The translations under genes were made by a program, and so were the position numbers. The notes below the pieces were generated by a model. The model made no database searches. It was given only the letters and a program-made list of their open reading frames with translations, and was not told where the DNA came from. This document shows, one piece after another, positions 1 through 11,302 of a stretch of 64,000 nucleotides of DNA (position 1 is the stretch's first letter; each line of letters opens with the position of its first letter). Source of the DNA: Thunnus maccoyii (lineage: Eukaryota; Chordata; Actinopteri; Scombriformes; Scombridae); the NCBI RefSeq assembly GCF_910596095.1, contig NC_056551.1, forward strand, positions 6,621,001 through 6,685,000, read 5' to 3'.

Positions 1-201
1 GCTCTGGCTCCAGCAATAATCAATACTTACAGCTCATTAACTCTACCATGTTTGGTGTCTTCTTCACCATATTGGAAACTAATATTATACAACTGGATAC
101 TGGAAACTTAAGAAAAGAACATGGCCGTCAAAGAGAGCAGATTTTCAACACTCTACAAACACACCAATGAGTCCAAATAGACCGTCCTCACAAGAAAAAT
201 T

Positions 202-303
202 ACAGTATAGGTCTAAAATTCAGGCCGCATTAATACGGTTGCTAGATGGCATAAACATAACTATAAGTTGTTTTTTGATGGCTGAATTTTAGACCTATAC
301 TGT
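202..303. repeat. Perfect 22-bp inverted repeat (snap-back)
   Basis: Positions 202-223 are the exact reverse complement of 282-303, with a 58-base spacer. A transcript from either strand could fold into a hairpin with a 22-bp stem. It may be the ends of a tiny non-autonomous DNA transposon. I see no similarity to a known microRNA. Confidence 0.8.
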
Positions 304-3008
304 CACTTAATTATATGACAATACAGGATGTGTTGAGTCCAAAGCATGACCACATTTTGCCTTCCTAAAATATTTGCAGTACTCAATAAAAGGTGTGAAG
401 TGTGTAAACTTGCAAAACTGAAAGAGGAAACTGCTCATCTATCCAACCATCTGCTGAGGTGACAATATTTTCACCAGCTCAGACATGCCAACTTCAGAGG
501 CTGCTGCTAGTTATCCTTAATATTATTAACTAGTGTGACCACATACTTGAAACAACATATCAAAAGCTAAATAGCTTCATTTACATGGAGCATTTTTATT
601 AAACAGTTATAAAGTTTGGCTAATATAGGTGGTCTTATTTAATTGTGATTTACAAAATCAAATTTAACCAAATGAGACAGGGAAAAGCAGTAATCAGTAA
701 TCTAAACCTTAAATCACAAACACAAGTAAAAGATTCACACTGGTCATTTATCCCACAATTTAATTCCAGCAAATAATCAAAAGCTGTGTCCCGGTTTCAT
801 ACGACACACTAATTCTGGACAGGCATTGATTATGTAATGTGTTCACCACGGAAAAGTGTCAAAATTAAGTATACTATTCATATTAAAAACACTGAATTTT
901 TGAGTGTGCTTTTGATTTACACACAATTAGTAGATGCACTCGAGGCTCAACCTCACGGCTGCAAATAATTTAAATTAATTGTGAATGTTTGTCAGACAGC
1001 TTCAGAAAGATCTAAGAAAATAAATCAAATAAAAAGCAAGTATTAAATCTGTAGAAAATGCTGCTTTCTCTCTGTGATGTTTAATTTGCTTTCCAAAGTA
1101 GCTGTTTGATTTTTTCCTGTTGGTATAAAACAGTAAATTGATATGTTGTATAATACCTGATAAAACAATATACTATCAAGATTCTATATAGTAAATACTG
1201 TATACATTTAGTATGTTGTATGGAATTGGGAGACAGCACAAGATACTGATTTTCAGTAGCGGCTGAGCAGGTTAATCGTAAGTCAGACTCTTCAGACTAT
1301 CGGACCTGAGGTGTCACCATTTTGAATTTCAGTCCGGTCCTGTGTCTGTGAGAAGAGACACTCGGGAGTCCTGCCTGAGACAGGAAGCCATTTTGCTGGA
1401 ATATACAGCATCTTTCTGCTTCACGGGGTTTCTTGCACAGCTGCCTGGCTTCACAGCTCACACCTCAGTGCACTATGGGTCTGCTGCCCTCCCCTCACAA
1501 AGTCAGTGCCGATCAGCACAATATTCATGCTGACAAGCAAATTCACAACAATGCAGACCAGAAACACTTCCAATCACATCAACTGAAAGCCTTCGAGGCC
1601 TGTTATACAAGCTGAGGCTGTCGTGTTTTTTGTGTTAGTCATGTTAGTTTGAGTAATTGTGACTTTACATGTTGAGAGGTAAATGTTAAGTCGTCATACT
1701 TATGACAAAAAATATTTTTTCCAATGTCAACACATTTTCTTTGAAAAAATTGTAGTGAGGTTATGAATAATTCCTCCTATTCCACTTCTGCATTTTATTA
1801 AGAATATATTCTGAGATCATGAGATATTGTAAAAGATGGAGGAACAATATCACAATCGTATAAAACTACAATTGAAACAAGTGAAATAAGCAAGAGTATA
1901 TATTTTCCTTTTTTTTGGGAAAACTAAAATATTAAGACAGATTTTAATTACAGTCCAGTTCAGTCATGCAAAACTATGAAGAGTCAGTATTAAATACCAA
2001 GTAACTACCATCAGAATTTTAACAGAAATGCGTCATTATATGTCCTCAGTCTCCATGAGCAACAAGAAAAAAAAACTGTGTTCATCTTTTTTCTTCCAAG
2101 AGTTTTTCTCAGTGCTCTATTTTTGTATCCTCAGTCAGGCATTAATATTTCATGTTGTGTTGGTCACATTTGCTCTCTGACTAAGTCCACTGTGTCCAGA
2201 GCCTCTTAGCTGGTGGTGACAGTGATCCTCCTGTGACTGTGCGACCTCGGTAACAACTTGCCATGAAGCTAAAAATACTATGTAAATTTACTGCATCTAT
2301 GTAACACAGCCGGGTGATTAGCAGGAATAACACATCTCTCTTTTAAGTAGAGCATAATGTGACGTAGCTGGAATCTGCTACATCCAAACTAACATCATCT
2401 AAGAGAGTCAAAGCTGTTGCTGCATTAACTGTTTAGGTTTTTAGCTGACGCCATGACCCAAACATACAATGAAAGAGCTGGGAAAGGTTTCATTATCCTG
2501 CTGGTGTCGTGACACACATTGGATTTCAGGGCTGAGGCGAAGATGAGTTAAGTAGATGTTCAGGGCTGCTGAACAACCAGGGGGCGTCCAAAAAATCAGT
2601 AGTGTAAACAAATTTTCTTTTTATCTTGTCTTAAAATTTAAAGTCTCACCTCCTGATTTTGTTATAGTGCAGCAAATCAACAAACATCCTCACAGCTGGA
2701 AACATTTTGGCAATGGAACACCAAATTTTGATATTTGGTGACCCTTTATGAAAATTAGGGAGTACATTTTAATGTTAGTATATCCTTTGCTTTTTTAATG
2801 TTCTTTTTATATTCAATTTCCATATGAATTTATGCTGTAGCAATCAAGTAATATTTAATAGATAAGGCTGGCATTATTCTATATTTTTCTTAATATGAAA
2901 AAAATGCCATGTAAAGACCAAAACCAACTATCTGTTTGGCGATCTCTCTTTCCTGCCCTGTATGTAGCCCTCAGCCCCAAGCCCAGTCTTTCCCCCTGAA
3001 GATGTAAA

Positions 3009-3371
3009 TGGCTTACATTCCTTCTATTCTTAGTGGAAATGCAATATTTTAAGACGATATTAAAATGCATTTTGATAACATTTCTAGTTAGAAATGTGCA
3101 TTTTACTTTTATAGTCTTTGTTCAGTTAATGTATATGATGTTTAGTTTGTTAATTATTACTGAGATTCTGTCAGGTCTCACCAGAAAAATGTTGGAATGT
3201 ACAGTCCCCTAGAGTTTTTCAATGAACCTGAATTATTTATTATTACACAGTTTGTTACATCCATGGGGGGGAGTTACCGAAAGATCCTTAATCCCTCTTT
3301 GAAGGGTTGTTTAACTCCTGCTGACAACTTACACTACTGTTGTAGATTGTTATATTTATTGATATATATAT

Positions 3372-3417
<46 letters not shown>

Positions 3418-4551
3418 ACACTTTTTTTTTTAGTGAAGATCCATTTTTTAATTACAACCCTACTCTGGAAACCACAAGAACTACAAGTGTGCTGGCTGAT
3501 TTGTACGCTTCGTAACAAGTTCTATGTCACATCTCTAATGGGAATTGTAGTTTTTAAATACATTGATATATTCCCCATAATTAGAAGCTGGCAGTATTAA
3601 ACTGCGGGTACCCTAGGGGGTTTTAGGGGATGGGAAACACATTGGTGTTATTAGATTTACAAATCTAATCATTAAATGGGTGAAAATGGCTCTTTTCCAT
3701 ATCTGACAGTGCCCTCAGTTTGTGCATAACAGTGACCACACCCACATGACAGCTGAGGTAAAGAGCTTTCTATAACAGCTGGTCCTATGTCTGTAGCCCC
3801 TCCTGTTGCTGAATGACAAGCCTTCAAACATGCACTGGGTTCAAGGTTCAGAGGTCAATATTTCAAAACCGGAGTCATGTATCAGCTTCAGACTGACATG
3901 ATGTTACTCTCCAGGTTGAGACTTTTCCATGATGAAATGCAAGATCCCTGTCTTCATCCCGTCTATATGGCCATGGTACAAGACTTGATACAATTTAGTG
4001 CAAAGGCAAGTTAAGGTTAAGGAAGGGCAATGTGTTGTGGGCGGACTTGGCGTGTTCAACTCCTGTTTTGGGTTGTCTGATGTCAGTGGGCTTCATTCCA
4101 CTTCAAATTACTGCCTGTTGGCTGCGAACACAACTATCTGAATCCAAATGTCACTATCTCTGTTGTGTGTGAAGGGAGGGACTCCTTGAACACACACAAA
4201 ATCTCAGTTACATAAAATAACACAAATAACATAACAGCCCAGATAACTCCACAACGCAAAGACAATGATTCAAACAACATGCAACTATGTGGTTTCAGCG
4301 ATAGCAACATCCATAGTAACCACCATAGCAACAATAGAAAACTTTGCATTCCAACAATATTTTGGCAAGAACTGAAAGAATCTCCATAATAACTAACAAA
4401 CTAAACATCATATACATTCACTGAACGATTATGAATGATTATAAAAGTAAAATGCACATTTCTCGCTTGAAATGTTATCAAAATGCATTTTAATGTAGAA
4501 ACTATCTTAAAATATTGCATTTTCCACTGAGAATAAAAGGATTGTCAGCCT
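3009..4551. repeat. Inverted repeat arms (about 165 bp) 1.2 kb apart
   Basis: The arm at 3009-3170, reverse complemented, matches 4377-4551 over nearly its whole length, with substitutions and small indels. Shared blocks include AAACATCATATACATT, AAAAGTAAAATGCACATTTC and ATGTTATCAAAATGCATTTT. It could be the two ends of one inverted-repeat transposon, or two copies of one element inserted in opposite orientation, inside grin1 intron 3. Confidence 0.75.
3362..3419. repeat. Compound (TA)n(CA)n(TA)n microsatellite
   Basis: An uninterrupted run of TA, then CA, then TA dinucleotides, followed by a T-rich stretch. The open frames here with runs of isoleucine and tyrosine are produced by this repeat and are not genes. 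Confidence 0.95.
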
Positions 4552-6285
4552 TTTTTTTCACAGAAAGAAACTTGACAGTCATGTGATGTAGACGCAGGCC
4601 AATAGAAAAGAATATGCCAAAAAAACATAGACATCTCTCAATTTTAGAGCAGCTATTATGAAAGTGAAATAGTGCATTTGTTGGGGACTGTTTTCAGCTG
4701 CGGATTAATACACATTTGGTGCACTGGTGAGTATTTACGGCAGCAGGACGGTGTGTTTGGGAAATACACTACATTGCTTGTTTTCATGGCAATGAAGGAA
4801 CATGTTAGCCAGTGTAGCCTCTTAATGTTTTTTTAATAGTTTTAGTTTTAACAGTGGAGCTCAATAATATGTATCAGACTTTTGATACACAGATAATACT
4901 TGTTAGTAGGATCAATTCATTGTTGGTGTTATCATGGGATTTAAAGATAATAAGAAATATATATAATATCACCAGCCTTATCCTTTGAGTTTTACCAGGT
5001 TTTCAATTTAATTTTTGCTGCACACATTTTGGGAGATTTTAATAAATCCTTCTCAGGGGCCCAGAATTGCTCCAGCTGGCCCTGCAGTCATAATTAAATA
5101 TACGCAGGATTACAGCTTCATAGGAGAGAGAGTTGCAGCAACTTCTCTCAGCATTATGAGATTCAATGGGAATCACAGATGGGTTCATTTTGAGATCCAA
5201 ACTCAGATTATACAAACATAAAAGGACTTCCTGGATTCTCATCAAAGGCTTTTAATACACAAATTTCTCTTCTCTTGTGCAGGATGTGAGTCACTGCTTA
5301 ATGATTTTGAACGTCAGTAGCATCATTTAAACTGCACGGATGCGGATGCAAATGTTTCCAATTGGTTGTTGTTAATCAATACGGTCACTTAATTTAAGCA
5401 GCTTTCACTTTAACTGTCGGTGCCTTCCGTGAATTACTCTCGGGTGTGTGTCATATTCACTGTCTCTTCAGCGTTTGATTTAATTAAACCTCTGAATCAG
5501 AACTCATTTCACTCTGCCACACAATTACAGCAAAAGTCCTCAGAGAGGGACAAGCATCATAGAGTATAAAGAAAAAATATATCCCAAGGTAATTTCATCT
5601 TATTAAATGGATGAAATAGATGGCAGTTGTTTTTTTCCCCTCTCGCTTGCTCTCCGTTCCTAAAGGGCAGGCATCGTCGCAGTCTCAAGTCTGTTTTGGC
5701 TCATAGAGAATCAGCATTTCACTGACCCACATACACAGCTCAGAGCTACACTCAGAATGGATGCATCAGCGGTATCTGAAAAGGCGAAAACATCTCCCAT
5801 ATCTTGTGATCATGACCTAGCATGGTGCAATAAACACAAGGACTCTGTGCACAGTAATGAAACCGGCCATTCGTCACACGCTGAGAGAAGAGAAACACCT
5901 GTCTTCCACCTTGGCCCCCGATAAACTCTTCAACACTTCAGTCTGTGATGGTTTGCAAAGCCCCACGTTAAAGTCCGCTATTTGGCTCCCATTGTGGATA
6001 GACACAGGATAATTTGGACTATGGCGAAAAGCAACGTGAAGATGAGCAAATAAACATACAAACTTTTGTCAGATTAGACCACATTAAACGCTGTTGATGT
6101 CTCTAGGAATGTTAGCCAATGTTTACACAATGGTGAGAAAGAGATGTGGCCACATAACAGAAAGGAAAACAGTTACATACATAGAAGACCTTTGAGGTTT
6201 AAAAAACAGAGGCCTTACAACACACACGCGCGTGCTCACGCTCACACACTCTGGGGGAGGGCCCCTGGGAGCAGAAGCGTCTCAC

Positions 6286-9200
6286 CTTTGTTTCTCTCTC
6301 CTCCAAGAGGGTCTCGAGCCTCTTTTGAGCAGCCCGCCCCTCGTGGTCGTCGCTCACTATCAGGATGATGTGGTTCCAGTTGAACTCGCGCATCAGGTCG
6401 AACCACACGTGCGCCTGGTGGGAGTAGGGAGGGACTGTCCGCAGAAAGGACAGGTGGATACTCTGAGGAGCATGAGGCACGGAATAGAGATGTTTTACAC
6501 AACGCCTTATATTTTTAATGAATGACTCATAACTCATAACATTTGGAAAATAAGTGGACAAAAAAAATGACACAAGGCAATATTCTGTTTGTTTTAGGTG
6601 GTAAAGAAATACCAAACCAAATAACTACTGGACAAACATCTGGATTTAATACCTCTGATTTCCCATAATTTACAAGATTAGGCAGTATGTCACTTAATCG
6701 ACTTTAAATTAAGATATTAAAGTCCTTGGAGTTTTATTTATGTGATTGCTTTAGAGTTTCATTTTAATGGTTTTTGCTTCATAAAAACATTACTTAGGTC
6801 ACAGACATTATTAATGATGTTCTTTCAATTTTCAGCTGGAAACCCATTTAATCACAGCTCCCTAATGGACAGTGATGGGACGTTTAATCTAAGAAGCTTT
6901 TGAAGCCTCCCCAGGGGAGCTCCTTACTCCCTCGTTCTCCGCTCACTCTCTTCCTGTTTTCTTCTCTTTATCTCTTTTTACATCTCTCTCATCCATCACT
7001 CACCTTGTCTGAGTAGATGGACATGCGGGTGGTGAGACCCACCACGGGGATGCGGTAGAAGCCTGCAGTGTAGGAGACAGGCGTCGGAGTGAGGTGGTCA
7101 TTGGACTGGGGAGGGTGACTCACCAGGATAGCATAGACCTGCAGAGACACAGAAGAAGGGCACTTTGTCATTTTGACACTAGCATAAAGACACCTCTATT
7201 CACACTCTGATAAAGGTGTAAGTCTTAGAGGCGTCCATTTTGGACATGCTGCATTTTTACTATCTTTCTTTTCTTTTTTTATTGAATAGTTTTCTCTTTT
7301 TTTGCAGTCAGTAGGGAACAAAACATGACATGTACTGCAAAATTATATAAACATATTTAAATATTCATCACACACAACACACACATGCACATAAGTGTAC
7401 AGTATCCTTTTCCTGAATCAAATAAACTTAAATTTTTTATAATGCTAGCACTACAACAAAAAGACAAAAAATAAATGAAACCGCCCTGATTCAGTGTATA
7501 GTTCTCACTCTGTTAGGTTTGCATACACACACACATACAAAAAACATTTCCTATGCACACTTACAAGTGTGACTTAAGGGTGACTATAAAATTTTCAGCA
7601 TGATGTAGAAAAAACAGATGTTTCAGTCATCACTGTTAACTGATGAAATCTTGATTGTAAAACTATTTTTGGATGAATCCACTAGTGGGCCCCAAGGCAA
7701 AAAGTGAGATGTTTTGATTGATTGATTTGATTTGATCGTGTTCCCCATCTTAACTTGGTTGTAACATGAATAAATGCAAATGTATTTAAGAATATATACT
7801 GTCTAAGACTGTCTGTAAGACAGAGCCTCAGGATTAAGTACATATGCAGGAGTCACCTCAAAGCCCTTTCAATTTCAGTTTATAGTTACAGGTAATCAGA
7901 GTATCACAAACTAATTGCTACATTGAATCGTGGACCTTTAGGGTCCCTGACCATCTGGGGCTCTGGGGCAGATGGCCATGTTCCCTGGTCGATAATCCAG
8001 CCGTGACTGAAACATCTGGTTTTCAGCATCAAGATAAATTAAACATGAGTGTACTTTAATTACATTTAGTCATCTTTTAGTGGGTGCAGCCGCTGCTCTA
8101 AAATGTTGTATAACAGGTTAAAAATAACATGTTTGAACTGTGAATAGCTATATAAATTGTAGTCAGGGACAAACTCATGTATAACAGAGAAATAGAAGAG
8201 AAAAGAATTCGTCTCCTTTGTTCAAATGTCTTCACTGTGTGGGCTGGTGGACTAATATTAATTTGAGGCCATCTGATTCAGTCTTATCCCCGCATTAAGC
8301 AAAAAAAGCTGGCCAACTACTTGAGAAGCAAATAATTTCTGCGTGTCTCTCTTAAAGCCCAGCTTTGACAAATGCCTCAGAGTTGTGGAGGAAGAGGAAT
8401 AAAGTTGGCATTGCCGTGCAGGCATGAATTATTGGATATGAGCAGTCCGTATGGTTGGGTCAGAAATGAGGTCTATCTTCCAAGGACTGCTCCCAGGCAT
8501 CTACTCCTCCATCTGCCACGAACTTTCCTTCTCAGTGACTGTTATCGCCTACAAGCTAATCTCATCTGATTAAACCTTCTGTAGACTTTTCTGCCTAAAT
8601 TAGGTGTGAGGTGTGTCTAATTTACAAAAAGGTGTGTGTGTGTGGAGATCTGGACGATTGTTGTTGTAATGTGAGCAACCTAATGGGTGGATGGCATGTT
8701 CATACTTTGAGTGAGCATGTGACAGGAGACTGGATGTGGCAATATTATTGTACAAGCCTGTATCAATTAGACTCATTACACTAAGCACAGGACCAAGGAC
8801 ATGAGAGCAGCACTGAAGCTGTGGGTGTGCATTTTTTTCTTTGAATAAAGCCTAATTATGTGTGTGGGAGAAACGGGAACGAGAGGGAATTCACGCCTCA
8901 ACATGCTGTGACATAATGTTGGCGCTATTTAAAAGCCATGTTGAGCATTATATGAGAGGATGGATGGTGCATTTCAGTGTGCTTCAGTGTTTTAATAACT
9001 CTCAAAGGTGCTCACACTCACCATGCATTACTTATGAAATGTGTTTCATGTGTTAGATATGCAGCACATATGAACATTTATGCTGATAGAAAATTCTTCC
9101 CTGGCAAATGTGTCTATTTCTGAAGTGAAACTCATTCTCGCAGACTTCTAAACACAGTTTTTCATGTTACCACACAGACTGCAGCAGAGAAAATGATCCA

Positions 9201-10217
9201 CGCCTGAAGGCCGACATACAGAAACTGTTTGCTCAAACTGTCTGCAGCCGTGTCAGTCTCCTCCTGCCAAAAATTATCATGCAGCACACACACTGACAGC
9301 CGAGTCGTTAATTGCAAATGATGTATTGCACATTTTCACTCCTCACTGATTCCTTTGCAGTTCAGTAGATTTGCAGCTGTGTGTCCTGAAATGTACAGTT
9401 GCCCTCTCATCCGAGATATGCCTCGAACAAAAGCCTATTTTTGGATGTCTGTAAAACAGATGGGTCTGTGGGGATTTCATTGTTTTAGAATTGTACAATG
9501 TGGACTAATTTATGGGTTTATGTGTAAAAGTGTTGAGTGGATGCCAAATTAGATAAATGACAGGCCTGCTTTCTTTTAATCTTTCTGTACATTTGGGAAT
9601 ATTTACATGCTGAGTGGACAGTTGCCCTGCTAGAGTCTGTAGAAAAAATAAAACCATTTAGCCATTCAGAGTTCAAGACTGATGATGTGGTCATGGCAAC
9701 CAATCATGGCCTTTGAGTGAGAAAAAACATCTGATTATGACATGTAGGAAATGTTTCCTGAAAGCCCCAACTTTGTATGGCAAGGCACAGGAATTTCTAG
9801 GCTGCTGTTCCTCCAAAACACCCTGATGCAGAGTCCAACAGCAAAGCATTTTACAGTTAGACGGATGAGTGCATGGATCATATATGCCTGTGAGATATAG
9901 GCTATGATTCAGTGATAAATGAAGCAGTTATCTGATGAAGCGCCCATGCAGAGGTGGCGGTAAACTACCTGACTGGAGATGAGGTCCTCGCAGACGGAGA
10001 GAGCCATCTGGATGGCGTTAGGTTTATGCGTTACGGAGATGGCGGTCAGCTTGAATTTGTCCCTGCCGTAGACCTGGTTGGCCTGGGTCACGGCATCTTT
10101 AAAGACCTGCTCGTATCTCTTCTGGCTCAGGACGGCCCCGATGTTCACGATCTTCGGCTCGCAGCCGGCCCGCGCGCAGGAGCACGAGAAGAGCACCGCC
10201 AGCAGAAACAGACGCAT
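6286..10217 (-). CDS. grin1: NMDA glutamate receptor subunit 1 (GluN1), first three coding exons
   Basis: This is the 5' part of the gene for the glycine-binding, obligatory NMDA-receptor subunit of excitatory synapses. Coding exons on the minus strand are 9969-10217 (83 aa), 7004-7138 (45 aa) and 6286-6462 (59 aa), all phase 0 with GT-AG borders. Together they give 187 residues: a signal peptide ([18 protein letters not shown]) followed by the start of the bilobed amino-terminal domain. Diagnostic stretches include [46 protein letters not shown] and [20 protein letters not shown]. The start is the first ATG in frame, just before a hydrophobic leader; extending further upstream would need a non-ATG codon. 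The ligand-binding and channel domains lie outside the window. Teleosts usually have grin1a and grin1b, and I cannot assign the paralogue securely. Confidence 0.97.
7139..9968 (-). other. grin1: grin1 intron 1, non-coding
   Basis: This intron of about 2.8 kb separates the first and second coding exons, with GT at the 9968 side and AG just above 7138. It has short CA-rich runs near 7360-7400 and 7525-7545 but no coding signal that I recognise. Confidence 0.8.
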
Positions 10218-10830
10218 CGTGTGGACCACCAAACAGCACAGTGCAGCCCGGTAGCTTTTCTCCCCGGTGGCGGGTCGGCTCGACCAGCTTCTGGACAGCA
10301 GCGCGGCTCAGCCAGTTGCTTGCACGACTGCAGACGCGATCCAGGTGGGCGTTGTGAGCGAGGGAGGGAGGCCAAAAAAGGAAGAAGACCGAAAAAAAAA
10401 TTCGGTGGAATTATGTGCAATGCGGAGGAATGTGCATGATCATATTAGGGGCAGGCTGTCAACCAGAGACGTCCAAACCGCATTGTGCACCTTTTTTTTT
10501 TTTGCACTCTTCTGCAGAATTCCTCAAACCTCCCCTCGGCTTTGAGAGAAGAGTTAAACCATAGTCCGAGCTTCCAGGCGGCTTCCTCTCAGGGGTGTAT
10601 ATCTCTCCCTCCAGCCGCTGCTCCGTGCGCTCTGTGCGGACTGTTCACACCGATGCGTCGCTGGCTGGTCGCTCCGGGCTGAGCGGCTGCTGTCCTTGGT
10701 GCTGACAGCTGTGCATGCGCGCTTCGGTGGTACTGCGCGCTCCCGCCGTATCGGCTACCCACTCTGGGTTTTGCGCGTTGGCGTGCTGTGCTGCCGCTGC
10801 TAATGCTGAAGCAGAAGCTGATCGTATGAA
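10070..10830 (-). promoter_or_regulatory. grin1: CpG-rich 5' region of grin1
   Basis: The base composition changes sharply here: CG dinucleotides are frequent from the first coding exon through about 600 bases upstream, in contrast to the AT-rich surroundings. This is typical of a CpG-island promoter of a neuronal gene. No clear TATA box is visible close to the start codon, and the transcription start cannot be placed from sequence alone. Confidence 0.6.
10686..10706 (-). promoter_or_regulatory. RE1/NRSE site for the repressor REST upstream of grin1
   Basis: Read on the minus strand, this 21-base site matches the RE1 consensus at 17 of 21 positions, including both conserved half-sites (TCAGCACC and GGACAGC) with normal spacing. 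It lies about 470 bases upstream of the grin1 start codon in the CpG-rich region. REST silences neuronal genes in non-neural cells, and mammalian GRIN1 is a known RE1-containing target. Position and sequence support conservation of this control; binding itself is inferred. Confidence 0.75.
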
Positions 10831-11268
10831 AAATAAATGCACCTACTTGTTCCAAATACTCTCGATCACCATGTTTTTCATAATGTGACATGACAGACGA
10901 GATCACTGAGGGCAGCGCACATGAAGTGTTCGGTTGCATACCTGCAGGGCATGGATAGGTTATAAAATTAATTCGGATTCATATGTGGGCTTTGTTATTG
11001 CCTGTGCTTTGAAATGAGAAGCAGACCGTTGTGAGATTTTCCCCTCAAATAGCCTGATTGGAGAAGAGCAGATGGAGGGGTCTTTATTCCAGTGTAACGG
11101 GTTTTAGGTCAGAGTTGAGCCACGGACACGGGCTCTGATGCGGGATTTTCCTCCAAACTGGAAGGGGGGTCTTATTTGTCGTGTAGGTCTCCGTGGACAG
11201 CTCATTAATCACTGAGCATGTCAGTAACATCCGTCCACTCCAACACAAGACCTGTCCTGTGTTTTTAA

Positions 11269-11270
<2 letters not shown>

Positions 11271-11301
<31 letters not shown>
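11271..11301. repeat. (GT)n microsatellite
   Basis: About fifteen uninterrupted GT units. Confidence 0.97.

Positions 11302-11302
<1 letters not shown>

Larger units (their letters stand above)
1..6285 (-). other. grin1: grin1 intron 3 (partial), non-coding
   Basis: This stretch lies downstream of the third coding exon of grin1 on the minus strand, and no further grin1 exon could be found in it. The expected next exon (the continuation of the amino-terminal domain) must lie beyond the left edge. It holds a perfect short inverted repeat near 202-303, a TA/CA microsatellite near 3362-3419 and a pair of inverted arms at 3009-3170 and 4377-4551. Open frames here are short and resemble no known family. 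Confidence 0.75.

Noticed and set aside
9954..10545. Long plus-strand frames across the grin1 first exon and promoter
   Set aside because: High GC lowers the stop-codon rate; no family resemblance, and the minus strand holds the real exon.
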